Shown here piece after piece: positions 42,124 to 51,552 of a DNA stretch of 59,606 bases. Below the pieces are notes generated by a model. The model was not told the origin of the DNA and made no database searches. It saw only the letters and a list, made by a program, of their open reading frames with translations. Each line of letters begins with the position of its first letter. Within the stretch, counting starts at the first letter, position 1. This stretch comes from Tepidanaerobacter acetatoxydans_A (GTDB lineage Bacteria; Bacillota; Thermosediminibacteria; Thermosediminibacterales; Tepidanaerobacteraceae): the NCBI GenBank assembly GCA_022840405.1, contig JALHJR010000014.1, positions 1 through 59,606 of the forward strand, read 5' to 3'. The translations under genes and the position numbers were made by a program.

Positions 42124-43635
42124 TTAATTGTAAAGGATAATATTTTCACGATAATCCTGCTGCAAATCTTTTTCTAGGAATTCCAGAAATCTTACTAGCA
42201 TGGCTGATGCTTCCGCTCGTGTCATAACCTTGTTGGGATTAAACCTGTTATAGCTGTCACCTTCTATGATGCCTATTTCTCTGGCTACATATACACTGTC
42301 ACGAGCCCAAGATGGGATTTTATCATCATCGGAAAATGATGTATAGTAACCTGGATTGGGAGCCCTGCTGCCAAATCCTAAGGCTCTGATAAGTATAGTA
42401 ATAGCATCTGCCTTTGTCAGCGAAGCTTTTGGTTTAAAGTAATCGCTGGATACTCCTGTTATGATACCCTTTTCCAAGCCCTGCTTTATATACTGATAAT
42501 CCTCATCTTCAACCTCTACATCTTTAAAAGGCGATTCTTCGGGCGGCTCCTTTCGCCGACTTGTTCTTCTTTTGCTTTCCTTTTCTGTCTCTTCCATAGA
42601 AGGCCTTATGTCACAAGCTCTAATAACTCCCTTGGTAAACTCTGCTCGTGTCATGGGGATTTCAGGAGTAAAGAAGTTTTGGCTTTCATCAAACACATCA
42701 AGGGAGTATAGCTTTGTTATATATTCTTCTGCCCAATGTCCTCTAACATCCCGGAATTTAGGCACAACAAGCCGTTCAACTTTTGGAACCATCTTTGCCG
42801 AAAGGTTTATTCGGTCACTTATGCGGCGTTTTTTATCAGGAATATTATCTTGCATACGCGGAAGGTCGTATTCATATCTTGAAACCATCTCACGATTGGT
42901 TGTCCGTATATATCCGCCGTCAAAACTAGAAAGGCTGGCTTCATTTTCCGAATATACCAGTTTTTTTGTCAAGCTGTCTGAAACCTGTGCCTTTACACTG
43001 CCCTCCCAAGATACTGTCTGCCAATCACCTTCTTCATCGGTTACCTTTCGTTCTGAGGTGATATAGTAATTAATAATCTGAGTTTCAGTACTTCCCCAGA
43101 AATTTTCATATCCTACATCACCGCCAGAGATAGACACTATTACTTGACCTTCATCGCGATTTACGGTGTAGTACTTTCTGCCTTCAAAATTACCTGAATA
43201 AAAGTCAGATGCCGGCCGCTTATCTATAACATCTGATTTAGAAAACTGGAAGTCCTCTAATTCATACTTATCCTTGCCTATTTCTATTTTCTCCGAGTAT
43301 TTAGTCAAAGTAGTCTGTCCGATGACCTGCCCTTTATCGTTTCGATTGTTATAGTCTGTAGAAAATGTAACAGTCCTGGTTAATTTTGTTTTTATGGTTT
43401 CATCTTTATTAGTAAGGTTGAATTTGTATGTTATGGTTTGACTGTCGTCCCGACCGCTTTCCGAGATTTTCAATTCCCCTGAAAACTTCATAGGCTCTCC
43501 GGTAATAAAAACGATCTCCTCATACTGGTATTCATTATTGACCCCTCCGTCAAAGCCGGACGGTGCCCCATAGGTCTGCAGGGGGCTCATCAGTAGTAAT
43601 GTCAGCATAAAACATATCATCAATTTTTTAATCAT
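42124..43635 (-). CDS. Secreted protein with C-terminal SLH anchor
   Basis: The 503-residue protein has a signal peptide (basic MIKKL, hydrophobic stretch, cleavage near TYGA). A beta-rich N-terminal region of about 280 residues matches no family I know. Three SLH repeats follow at about 300-490 (FRDVRGHWAEEYITKL, FKDVEVEDEDYQYIKQGLE, WARDSVYVAREIGIIEGD with ITRAE-like blocks). A basic and acidic linker (KESKRRTSRRKEPPEE) lies within the SLH region. It is the last gene of the four-gene surface operon, 9 bases after the previous stop, and is the only member with a wall anchor, so it probably tethers the others. Confidence 0.85.
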   Translation of the reverse strand: MIKKLMICFMLTLLLMSPLQTYGAPSGFDGGVNNEYQYEEIVFITGEPMKFSGELKISESGRDDSQTITYKFNLTNKDETIKTKLTRTVTFSTDYNNRNDKGQVIGQTTLTKYSEKIEIGKDKYELEDFQFSKSDVIDKRPASDFYSGNFEGRKYYTVNRDEGQVIVSISGGDVGYENFWGSTETQIINYYITSERKVTDEEGDWQTVSWEGSVKAQVSDSLTKKLVYSENEASLSSFDGGYIRTTNREMVSRYEYDLPRMQDNIPDKKRRISDRINLSAKMVPKVERLVVPKFRDVRGHWAEEYITKLYSLDVFDESQNFFTPEIPMTRAEFTKGVIRACDIRPSMEETEKESKRRTSRRKEPPEESPFKDVEVEDEDYQYIKQGLEKGIITGVSSDYFKPKASLTKADAITILIRALGFGSRAPNPGYYTSFSDDDKIPSWARDSVYVAREIGIIEGDSYNRFNPNKVMTRAEASAMLVRFLEFLEKDLQQDYRENIILYN

Positions 43636-43644
43636 ATTTGTTCC

Positions 43645-45309
43645 CTACTTTACCAATAAGAATTTGCCTTCAAAATCATCTCTTACTGCGTATATATTAT
43701 CACCATGTTTTAGTTCATCCCAGGATATGGTGCGGTCGTCTTTTATCAGCAGAGCTTTTTCAACGCGCATACTAACCGGCAAAGACTTCGCCATCCACTT
43801 TTCATTTCGGCTGCTCCAATCCTTGGCATCTCGAAGTGTCACCTTTATCCCTACAAGTGCATCTTCTTCCACCTTTTCTACAGTACCTATCGTTACCCGC
43901 TGCCTGAGCAGAGAATCCATGTCTTTTTTCAGGGCTATAGCCACAATCCTATCTCCATCGGTATACGCATATGCATGCCATGACTTTAGGCCTTGGCGTC
44001 TGGAAGAACTGCTGTCTTCATCTACTGCATAATCCATGGCAAAAAATTCCTCAGGGGTTATTTGTTTCACTTCTTCCATATCGAAAATATAGGTGTCGTT
44101 GTCATAATAAAGCTCTTTTTCATCATCGAAAGACTCCCAATCATTGCGGTTTAAGATAAAGAAATCCTCGATAGTAACTTGATTTTCCACTACCTTGTCA
44201 AGCTTGCCTGCATACAGATAATACTGCCCGATATTGGAATTGTTTATGTCTTGGTTATAAATATATACCACACTGGCTAAAGCTTTACTTCCTCGGCCGT
44301 CGGCTACGATAAAAGCATCTTGTCCAGGCTCTAATGCGTATTCATCTACTAATCTTTGATTTTTAATGAATATGGTACCTTCGTCAAACTGGATATTTCG
44401 CTTATTCTTTAGTTCAAAAGCCGAAGCGTACCAATTTACTTCTTCTATCTTATCACTGAAAGTAGTTTCGTATTGGCTTTTTATTACCATTTTTTCTGCC
44501 ATATCTTTGCTGAAAAAGTCTTTTACCGCTAAATAAGCCGTCTTACCCTGAAAATATTTCATATTATTATAGGATAGTGGCAGTCCGCCGTAGTATACCG
44601 GAAAATCCTTAGAATAGTCTATGCGTAGGATGTTTTTCATCTCCTGCCAACCACCATTTTGGAAAATCTGGGCACCTTTTAGCACAAGCGTATTATCCAA
44701 GAGGTTGGATGTATCCAACTGACCTTTATATAAGCCTTTCATTTTAACGGAATCGCCCTGAATATTCATTCGGCTGATGATAGTAGAGTCTTTTTCATCA
44801 AAATACAGCCTCACCATATCCCCTTCATATAAGGTGCTTAAAGGAACATTTAACCCATTTCTTATTGCAATGGTAGCAGGACTTGTAAAATAGGTTTCTT
44901 CTTTGCCGGTGGTAAGCCTCAAGATGAGCTGATTCCTGTCTATTTTTTTAACAACGCCCGACCTGACCTTGCCATTTGGCGGAATATATCCCGGATTTTC
45001 AGTAGACCAACTTTCTATATATGTCAAACTATTTCTATTGTATTCGGCGTATATTTCCATTCCTATTTTAAAATCCTTGAGCCCTGCAGGTGTATCATCA
45101 ATTAGAAGAACTGTATCGGGCGTAACTTGCCACCGTTTAATATTCCCCTCATAATCTTCTATCTCAATCCTTAATTCACTGACGTTTAAATCTTTGATAT
45201 AACCCTCAACGGATTGATAGGCCGATGCCTCTTTTGTATAGCCGACCGGAGAAGATATCATTACAGTAAGTATTATTAAAATTAATATCTGCATTTTAAG
45301 TCCCTTCAT
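43645..45309 (-). CDS. Secreted beta-rich protein of unknown family
   Basis: The 554-residue protein begins with a signal peptide (MKGLKMQILILIILTVMISS). It consists of repeated short beta modules, each pairing a strand pattern like VEGYIKDLN or SGVVKKIDRNQLILRL with a DTVLLIDD or ATIAIRNG type segment. These resemble small beta-barrel repeats seen in other SLH-associated clostridial proteins. I do not recognise an enzyme motif. It lies 5 bases from the giant IPT/TIG gene and 9 bases from the SLH gene, so it is probably part of one envelope complex. Confidence 0.8.
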   Translation of the reverse strand: MKGLKMQILILIILTVMISSPVGYTKEASAYQSVEGYIKDLNVSELRIEIEDYEGNIKRWQVTPDTVLLIDDTPAGLKDFKIGMEIYAEYNRNSLTYIESWSTENPGYIPPNGKVRSGVVKKIDRNQLILRLTTGKEETYFTSPATIAIRNGLNVPLSTLYEGDMVRLYFDEKDSTIISRMNIQGDSVKMKGLYKGQLDTSNLLDNTLVLKGAQIFQNGGWQEMKNILRIDYSKDFPVYYGGLPLSYNNMKYFQGKTAYLAVKDFFSKDMAEKMVIKSQYETTFSDKIEEVNWYASAFELKNKRNIQFDEGTIFIKNQRLVDEYALEPGQDAFIVADGRGSKALASVVYIYNQDINNSNIGQYYLYAGKLDKVVENQVTIEDFFILNRNDWESFDDEKELYYDNDTYIFDMEEVKQITPEEFFAMDYAVDEDSSSSRRQGLKSWHAYAYTDGDRIVAIALKKDMDSLLRQRVTIGTVEKVEEDALVGIKVTLRDAKDWSSRNEKWMAKSLPVSMRVEKALLIKDDRTISWDELKHGDNIYAVRDDFEGKFLLVK

Positions 45310-45314
45310 GCCTG

Positions 45315-48300
45315 CTACCTCCTCGTCCCGAAAATGCCGTATTTGCCTAATTTATATATAACAGTCTTTATTACCGTATCATAACCGCTATATTTTTCGT
45401 AAACATTTACCCAATCGCTTTTAGCTTCGTCATATTGGCAAAGAGCAATGCTTGTTATCTTCCTTAAATCAGCTTTTGTCTTATCATAATCCATCCCAAA
45501 TTCTATCGCACCATTCAACTGTTCAATATAAGATACATCGCTTCCTAAATAAAACTCGGCTTCCATTACATATTGTACTGAAAGTGCTGTCCGCATACCG
45601 CTTTGCGGGCTGTCGCTGCCACGACTTACTTCAAACCTTACTCCCGCATCGCTTCTATCTTTGTACTGCTGGACCTTTGAAGTGTAGAATACTTTCGGAT
45701 TGAATTTTAAGGTAAAATCTTTACCTATAATCGTTATATCACCGGCATTAGATTTGGATATTACTTGTGCAGGAATGGTGACTACAACGGTTTTAGCTCC
45801 GGTAAAATTAGTATCGGTTAAATCTACTGTTAGATTTTTCTTATAGTCTTCGGTTCCCACAGTCACTCGAACTGTATCGCCTATTTTTTCTTTTTTAGTT
45901 TCATCTGTCAAACCGCCATCTTCATCAGGCGGTCCCACTCTTCTTCCGGTTTTGACTGTGTTACTCTCGGCCGAGGGAGGCGATGAGCCAAAATCACCTA
46001 AGGCTTTTACTACAAACCTATAGCGAGTATTAGGCTCTAAATCACTGTAGATAAAGCTTGTAAGCTCGGTAGTGCCTATAAAGTCTATCTCATTATCATC
46101 GACAACCGCATATATTTCATATCCCTGTGCACCTTCTACCACTGACCAACTTATTTTAATGTAGCGGTCGTATATAAGTTCCGCCACTACATTCATTGGT
46201 GCGGTAAGCTCAGGTAGCCCGTATACAAGCTGGTCATATATATCGCTTGCACCGCCATCGGGGTTTATTACCATAACGCCTCTGCTGTCAAGCTTTGCCG
46301 GCGGTGTTACTACGGTAATTGTTTGCGAATCCTCAACAATTACATCTGTTCCGTCAATACCGTCTTGCAGCTGATATGGCAGGCCATCGATGTATACAAT
46401 TGTGCCTGTTATGTCTTTTTCGTCATCAATCCTTTTAAGTATAGGAGCAAATACTGCCCTCGCTCCTGGCATGAAAGAGCTGCCTTTTAGCTTTATTTTT
46501 TGTCCGCCCTCTACGGAAATTTTCGTTATCCTTGAAGTTTCTGTAGGATCGTCCGGGTCTACCACTGCTGATATCTTAGGACTGCTGAGATAGGTAAACT
46601 TTCCGTGAGGATTTGACAGCTCACCGTCGGGATTTTCTACTTTTACATCCACTGTGCCCGGAGCATGGGGCGGAGTCACTACCAGTATGGTTTTATAGTC
46701 GATAACCTGTATCTTATCTTCCGGCACCGGAGTTTCTCCAAAATAGACTTTTAACCCTTCGCGAAAGTCTTTACCTTCGATTTTTACGCTGGTACCTCCT
46801 GATGTAGGGCCTTTATCAGGTGTAACCTTTGCCACTGCCGGAGCGGTTTCGCCCTTTACAAACATAATATATATAGGTTTAGGGCTTGCTTCGTCAGAAG
46901 ATGCTGATGCACCGTCTTCATTTATAACTACTACCCTATGTAGTTTCCCCACAGCATCTTCTGGCACTTGCGGCATAGTGAATGTAAGTTTTGTCGGCAG
47001 CATGTAGGTAATGTCTTTCGGCTCTATTGTTGCCACATTAGAAATCTGAATTTTGGCATTTTCTCTAAAATCTCCGCCGATGACACTGACTACATTGCCG
47101 CCCTTATAGGTCAAGTACAACACCTTTACATCTTTGCCGTTGATATTTTCCTCTTCAGGTGACTTGCCTTCCTTGGTTATATTTGTGATATATGGACTGC
47201 TGTCTGGGTGCTTATAGGTAAACTTGCCCTGAGCTGTTCCGCCGTCTGGATTTATCAAGGTAACATCTACTTCGCCGATGGTATAGTACCCCGGGGTTGT
47301 AACCACAAGCTGTCCGCTGTTTAAAAACTCCACTGCAGGCGCATATCCTCGTTCTACAAACAGCCTTCGGTCAATGATTTCAAGGCGTATAAGTTCATTA
47401 TATGGATAAGGATTTTCGCCTTCTGCTTTTAAAAGCCTTGTAGATATAAACAGAGGGCTTCCGTCAAAAGGGATGGGATTTAGCGTCACATATTCGCGAC
47501 CACCTTCTAGAATCGTAAGGTGTATATTGCCATTTGCATATTCTACCTTAAGCCCTCCCGGCAAATTTACGGTAGTGCGCTGATTATCTATCCTTCCGGA
47601 ATTTTCTTCTTCTCTTTGAATATCCCGATTAGTTATATTCCCAAAGCGAATCTGCACCATTGGAATGGTTTTTATCGTGCCGTCAGCTCCGACTATTCTG
47701 GTTTCACTTTCTGCAAATCCCGAGCCAAATACTTCCACTCGGTCGCCGCCCTGTTTTTTGCCTTCAGAAGGCACTATGCGAGTTATTGTAGGTTTTGTGG
47801 AAGTATAAGTATATTTTACCTTATTTGATATGCCAGAATCGTTATTTACCACATATACATCTGTGCTGCCTGCATTACCTGCGGGTGTCTTTACTTTAAG
47901 ATAGCCGTCGGCAAATTCGATTATTTCGGCTGCCTTATTTCCAAAATAAACCTTTGGAAGCACTGAAATTACTGTTATGTTAAAATCAGTCTTATTATCT
48001 TCACATTCTTGTCTTAACTCTTCAATGGTCTTATTACTAAAATCATCCCATACACCGTTGCCGTTTAAATCCTGATATATCTCGCTCTCATCTTTAATCT
48101 GATTTCTGTTGTCATCGTTAAAAGGCTCAAAATAGCGAAAATCTCTGCCGATTATTTCTACAATTTCCTTGCCTGCTGCGCTACCTTGCGCAGGTACAAT
48201 CCTTGTTATCTGCGGATGGCTGGTAGGCACCATGTATGTAAAACCGTCTTCCTTGCTAGCACTTGCACCGTCAGGATTTAATACTACTATAGGAACCGTT

Positions 48301-51300
48301 ATGCGGTCTGTTTCTTTTTCTTTGGATAAATCGCCGGTAAAGGGAGGCACTTTTACTGTTATGGTTTTTCCGTCAACACTTACTACCGTATCTTCTTTTT
48401 TGACTTCGACACCGTTTATGAACACCTTGGTTTTGCTTGTGCCATCGTCCTTAAAATCCTCACCTATAATATCTATAGTATATCCCCCATCGGCAGAGCC
48501 CTTGTCAGGTACAATCTCAGTGATTTTAGGTGTAGATTGAGGGTGTGTGTAATAGTAAAAGCCCTGTGTACCTGTACGGCTGTCTCGTTTAGTATCGGGG
48601 TTTAACACTGTAAGGTCATAATAGCCGTCACCTAGGGTGAGCACAGGCACTTTAAACAATATGGTATTTTTATCGATAACCTTTACATTGTTGCCGACGA
48701 TTATACCGTTATTATCGACTTTATATAAGGTCTGCATGTAAAGTTTGATACCTTGGTCTTCATTTATCAAAAGTGTCGTAACGTTTACTTCTTTTTCGCC
48801 GATTATTTCTTTGTCGGTCTTGACCTGTACCGGATAATCACTGCCCCCTTCTTTTGAGGCAAATATCTTATATTCTCCGCCGCCGTTATTATCATCTTTA
48901 ACATACTTTAAATTTAAATAGTAAGTATTGCTTACTCCGTCAGAAAGTATAGCATTTCCCCGGACATCCTGGCGCAAGGTGTAAAACTTACCGGAAGAAT
49001 CAACAAATAACACACTATGCCAATAGTCCGCCATTTGCAGGTATTTTCTGCCATCAGCCGTTTCGCCAATGCTCAAAATCTCATTGTTTTCAGGTGATGC
49101 ATAATATTGAAACTTTATATGCTTAGTTTCAGGATCCGTATTGTATTCATTTATATCCCGGTTTTGAAGAAGTATCCTTGTACCTATTAGTTTATATATT
49201 TCTGATGTAGTTGCGCCAGTTGAGGTTGGATCCGGAGGGAGGAAATTGTCGCCATTTACTAAAACAAGTGTTCCGGTATTACCTATTTTAGGTGAAAAAT
49301 CGGTAATCTTAGGATCGGTATATGTTTTGACATAGTTAAACTCTTTTACCGCAATACCGCCGCCAGGATTCATTACTTGAAGCTGTGTAGCACCTTCCCT
49401 GCCCGGTGGCGCTTTAAATGTGATGGTCTTGCCGTCGCCTTCACGTTTTATGCCGGAAACCTCTTTGCCATCTATGAAAACCTTAACGTCCTGCAGGAAA
49501 TTACTTCCTTTTATAGTAACTGTCTCGCCGCCGTCCACTGTTACCACATCAGGTGTGACGCTTTCAATTACAGGGGTTTTGTCGTCTTTTGCAAGCGTAA
49601 ACTTCACCATCACTGAATCTTCCGATGAAAGCCCAGGACTTTGAGAGTTCCTGACAGGATTTGTTACTACAACAGACACGTTTGTATCTACATATTCTTT
49701 TGGCACCGGGGTACCTTTAGGAATAACTGCCAAGATTTTATTACCTGTTTCCTGTCCGGGCGAACCGTCCATTATATTCCCTTTGTCGTCCATTACATAA
49801 AGCTGGATGTTGTCATCCTCGTTTTTATTAATTCTTACGTCCCCAAAACTTACAATTGGATATGTAGCTTTTATCGTGCTGTCTGCTGTGTATTTATAGA
49901 TTGTAAAGTTCTTGCCGTATATACCTATCATCAAATCTTGAGGAATTGTATATGTATCATCGCTTTTCTTTATTACATGAATTTCATCTGGAACAATACT
50001 TTGAACCTCAGGTTTTATCCTGCTGGGTATAAAGGTATATCCTTTTGACAGTTCCGCCCTTTCGGTAAATGTGTATTCTTTTTTATTATTTTCAGTAACG
50101 GTAACAATCTTGGTAGCAGTTTCCACTACTACATCTTTTACGGGATTACTCTCATCTGTATCTGGGTTAATTTTTATAACTAGCTTGTCTATGTCAGGGG
50201 AGAAGGTGGAACCGTCTTCAATCACATCTGCCTGGGGGCCCACTATTACTTTTATTGTTTTTTCAACTAAGGCTACATTAGAATCTCGATACTCACCAAT
50301 ATGGGTGTTATCATTATTTTTATATGTTATTTTCATAACACCGTCTGATAAAATGTCTATGTTTGGAAGGCAGTTTTCATCAATTTGTAAATCATCTATA
50401 TTAAGGCTTCCCAAGTATCTTCCGGTAATAGTAGCTGTAGAGCCGGTGTCAGGTCCTTTGTTCGGCTGGATTGTATCAATCTTTGCACTTTTTGAGCCCT
50501 GTATTACGGTAAATTTTTCTTTTGCATAGATATATTCCCCTGAAACAGCCTGCATGGGATCTTTGTAATCCGGTACCTGGTTTGTAAGGACTACCCAATA
50601 CTCGCCCGGTGTGATGTCGGGAACTTCTACAGTAAAAACATACTTACTGTCTTCAGTTTGCTGCAGAGGGCTTGGATTTTTGCCTTTATTTGCAGTTGTG
50701 TACGGATCTGTACCGTCAGTGGCTTTTAAAAAGTAGACATCATACTGGCGCAGCTGGCTTGCCTTAAAGTATACTTTTCCGCCTTTTGCACCTCTATTTG
50801 GAAACATTTCGATGTCATCAGATATATTCAAATCCTCTACAAGCCGAAATTGGCCGTTATAGGTGTGGTTTATGGTAACTTTAACAGACACCTCGTCATA
50901 TTGTTCATTGAAATATACCGGTTCTTCAGTACGAAATTCTCTGGTGATTTCTATATCCTGAAGACCCAATTCTCCTTCCTGGAATTCGGTTATCTCGGCG
51001 GGATTTGTTCCAAAACAACTATTTGGAATGGGATTAAAGAGGACGCCGGTGCCATATTTCACCGTTATCTCAGCAGTTCCTGTAATTAAATCAAAATTCG
51101 TCCCTTTTATATATAAGGTTCCACTATCTTTATTTACTTTTGGGGTCACATCAGTAATGGTAGGCATTGCACCTTTGTCGCCAATAGGAATAGTGGCAGT
51201 TCCAACAATGATAGACTTGATGTTTTTTAGCTTTTCCCAATCCTCAGGTTTAGTAAATTCAAAATAAAGTAATCCATATGTATTGATTTTAGGACTTTTG

Positions 51301-51542
51301 AGCTGCTCAAATTTTGAGCCATATTCTATAAAGACAGGAGCCCCTTCCAGCTCACGCCCTTTAATAGAAATAGACATGCCTGTCGTGAGTCTGCTGCTGT
51401 CGTGTTCTTTTCCTATGACTATTTCAGTTACAGTAAAGGAATCCTTGTCATATCCATATACTGATTTAATCTCACAAGGTATGAATGAAAGCAGCATTAT
51501 TACTGCCAGTATAGCAGATACTATCTTCTTTAGTCTTGCCAT
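45315..51542 (-). CDS. Giant secreted IPT/TIG-repeat protein with FN3 domain
   Basis: At 2075 residues this is the largest protein in the window. A signal peptide (about 1-30) leads to some eleven IPT/TIG immunoglobulin-like repeats marked by PxITxxxPxxGxxxGG and an xIxGxxF strand (for example ITEIVPDKGSADGG, VAKVTPDKGPTSGG). One repeat, at about 1138-1170, carries two EF-hand-like loops (DDNRNQIKDESE and DLNGNGVWDD), probably binding calcium. A fibronectin type III domain follows at about 1780-1870, then a beta-rich end. There is no SLH, LPXTG or transmembrane anchor. It is probably an extended surface fibre or lattice component, held by the SLH partner in the same operon. Confidence 0.87.
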   Translation of the reverse strand: MARLKKIVSAILAVIMLLSFIPCEIKSVYGYDKDSFTVTEIVIGKEHDSSRLTTGMSISIKGRELEGAPVFIEYGSKFEQLKSPKINTYGLLYFEFTKPEDWEKLKNIKSIIVGTATIPIGDKGAMPTITDVTPKVNKDSGTLYIKGTNFDLITGTAEITVKYGTGVLFNPIPNSCFGTNPAEITEFQEGELGLQDIEITREFRTEEPVYFNEQYDEVSVKVTINHTYNGQFRLVEDLNISDDIEMFPNRGAKGGKVYFKASQLRQYDVYFLKATDGTDPYTTANKGKNPSPLQQTEDSKYVFTVEVPDITPGEYWVVLTNQVPDYKDPMQAVSGEYIYAKEKFTVIQGSKSAKIDTIQPNKGPDTGSTATITGRYLGSLNIDDLQIDENCLPNIDILSDGVMKITYKNNDNTHIGEYRDSNVALVEKTIKVIVGPQADVIEDGSTFSPDIDKLVIKINPDTDESNPVKDVVVETATKIVTVTENNKKEYTFTERAELSKGYTFIPSRIKPEVQSIVPDEIHVIKKSDDTYTIPQDLMIGIYGKNFTIYKYTADSTIKATYPIVSFGDVRINKNEDDNIQLYVMDDKGNIMDGSPGQETGNKILAVIPKGTPVPKEYVDTNVSVVVTNPVRNSQSPGLSSEDSVMVKFTLAKDDKTPVIESVTPDVVTVDGGETVTIKGSNFLQDVKVFIDGKEVSGIKREGDGKTITFKAPPGREGATQLQVMNPGGGIAVKEFNYVKTYTDPKITDFSPKIGNTGTLVLVNGDNFLPPDPTSTGATTSEIYKLIGTRILLQNRDINEYNTDPETKHIKFQYYASPENNEILSIGETADGRKYLQMADYWHSVLFVDSSGKFYTLRQDVRGNAILSDGVSNTYYLNLKYVKDDNNGGGEYKIFASKEGGSDYPVQVKTDKEIIGEKEVNVTTLLINEDQGIKLYMQTLYKVDNNGIIVGNNVKVIDKNTILFKVPVLTLGDGYYDLTVLNPDTKRDSRTGTQGFYYYTHPQSTPKITEIVPDKGSADGGYTIDIIGEDFKDDGTSKTKVFINGVEVKKEDTVVSVDGKTITVKVPPFTGDLSKEKETDRITVPIVVLNPDGASASKEDGFTYMVPTSHPQITRIVPAQGSAAGKEIVEIIGRDFRYFEPFNDDNRNQIKDESEIYQDLNGNGVWDDFSNKTIEELRQECEDNKTDFNITVISVLPKVYFGNKAAEIIEFADGYLKVKTPAGNAGSTDVYVVNNDSGISNKVKYTYTSTKPTITRIVPSEGKKQGGDRVEVFGSGFAESETRIVGADGTIKTIPMVQIRFGNITNRDIQREEENSGRIDNQRTTVNLPGGLKVEYANGNIHLTILEGGREYVTLNPIPFDGSPLFISTRLLKAEGENPYPYNELIRLEIIDRRLFVERGYAPAVEFLNSGQLVVTTPGYYTIGEVDVTLINPDGGTAQGKFTYKHPDSSPYITNITKEGKSPEEENINGKDVKVLYLTYKGGNVVSVIGGDFRENAKIQISNVATIEPKDITYMLPTKLTFTMPQVPEDAVGKLHRVVVINEDGASASSDEASPKPIYIMFVKGETAPAVAKVTPDKGPTSGGTSVKIEGKDFREGLKVYFGETPVPEDKIQVIDYKTILVVTPPHAPGTVDVKVENPDGELSNPHGKFTYLSSPKISAVVDPDDPTETSRITKISVEGGQKIKLKGSSFMPGARAVFAPILKRIDDEKDITGTIVYIDGLPYQLQDGIDGTDVIVEDSQTITVVTPPAKLDSRGVMVINPDGGASDIYDQLVYGLPELTAPMNVVAELIYDRYIKISWSVVEGAQGYEIYAVVDDNEIDFIGTTELTSFIYSDLEPNTRYRFVVKALGDFGSSPPSAESNTVKTGRRVGPPDEDGGLTDETKKEKIGDTVRVTVGTEDYKKNLTVDLTDTNFTGAKTVVVTIPAQVISKSNAGDITIIGKDFTLKFNPKVFYTSKVQQYKDRSDAGVRFEVSRGSDSPQSGMRTALSVQYVMEAEFYLGSDVSYIEQLNGAIEFGMDYDKTKADLRKITSIALCQYDEAKSDWVNVYEKYSGYDTVIKTVIYKLGKYGIFGTRR

Positions 51543-51552
51543 CTTCTCCCTC

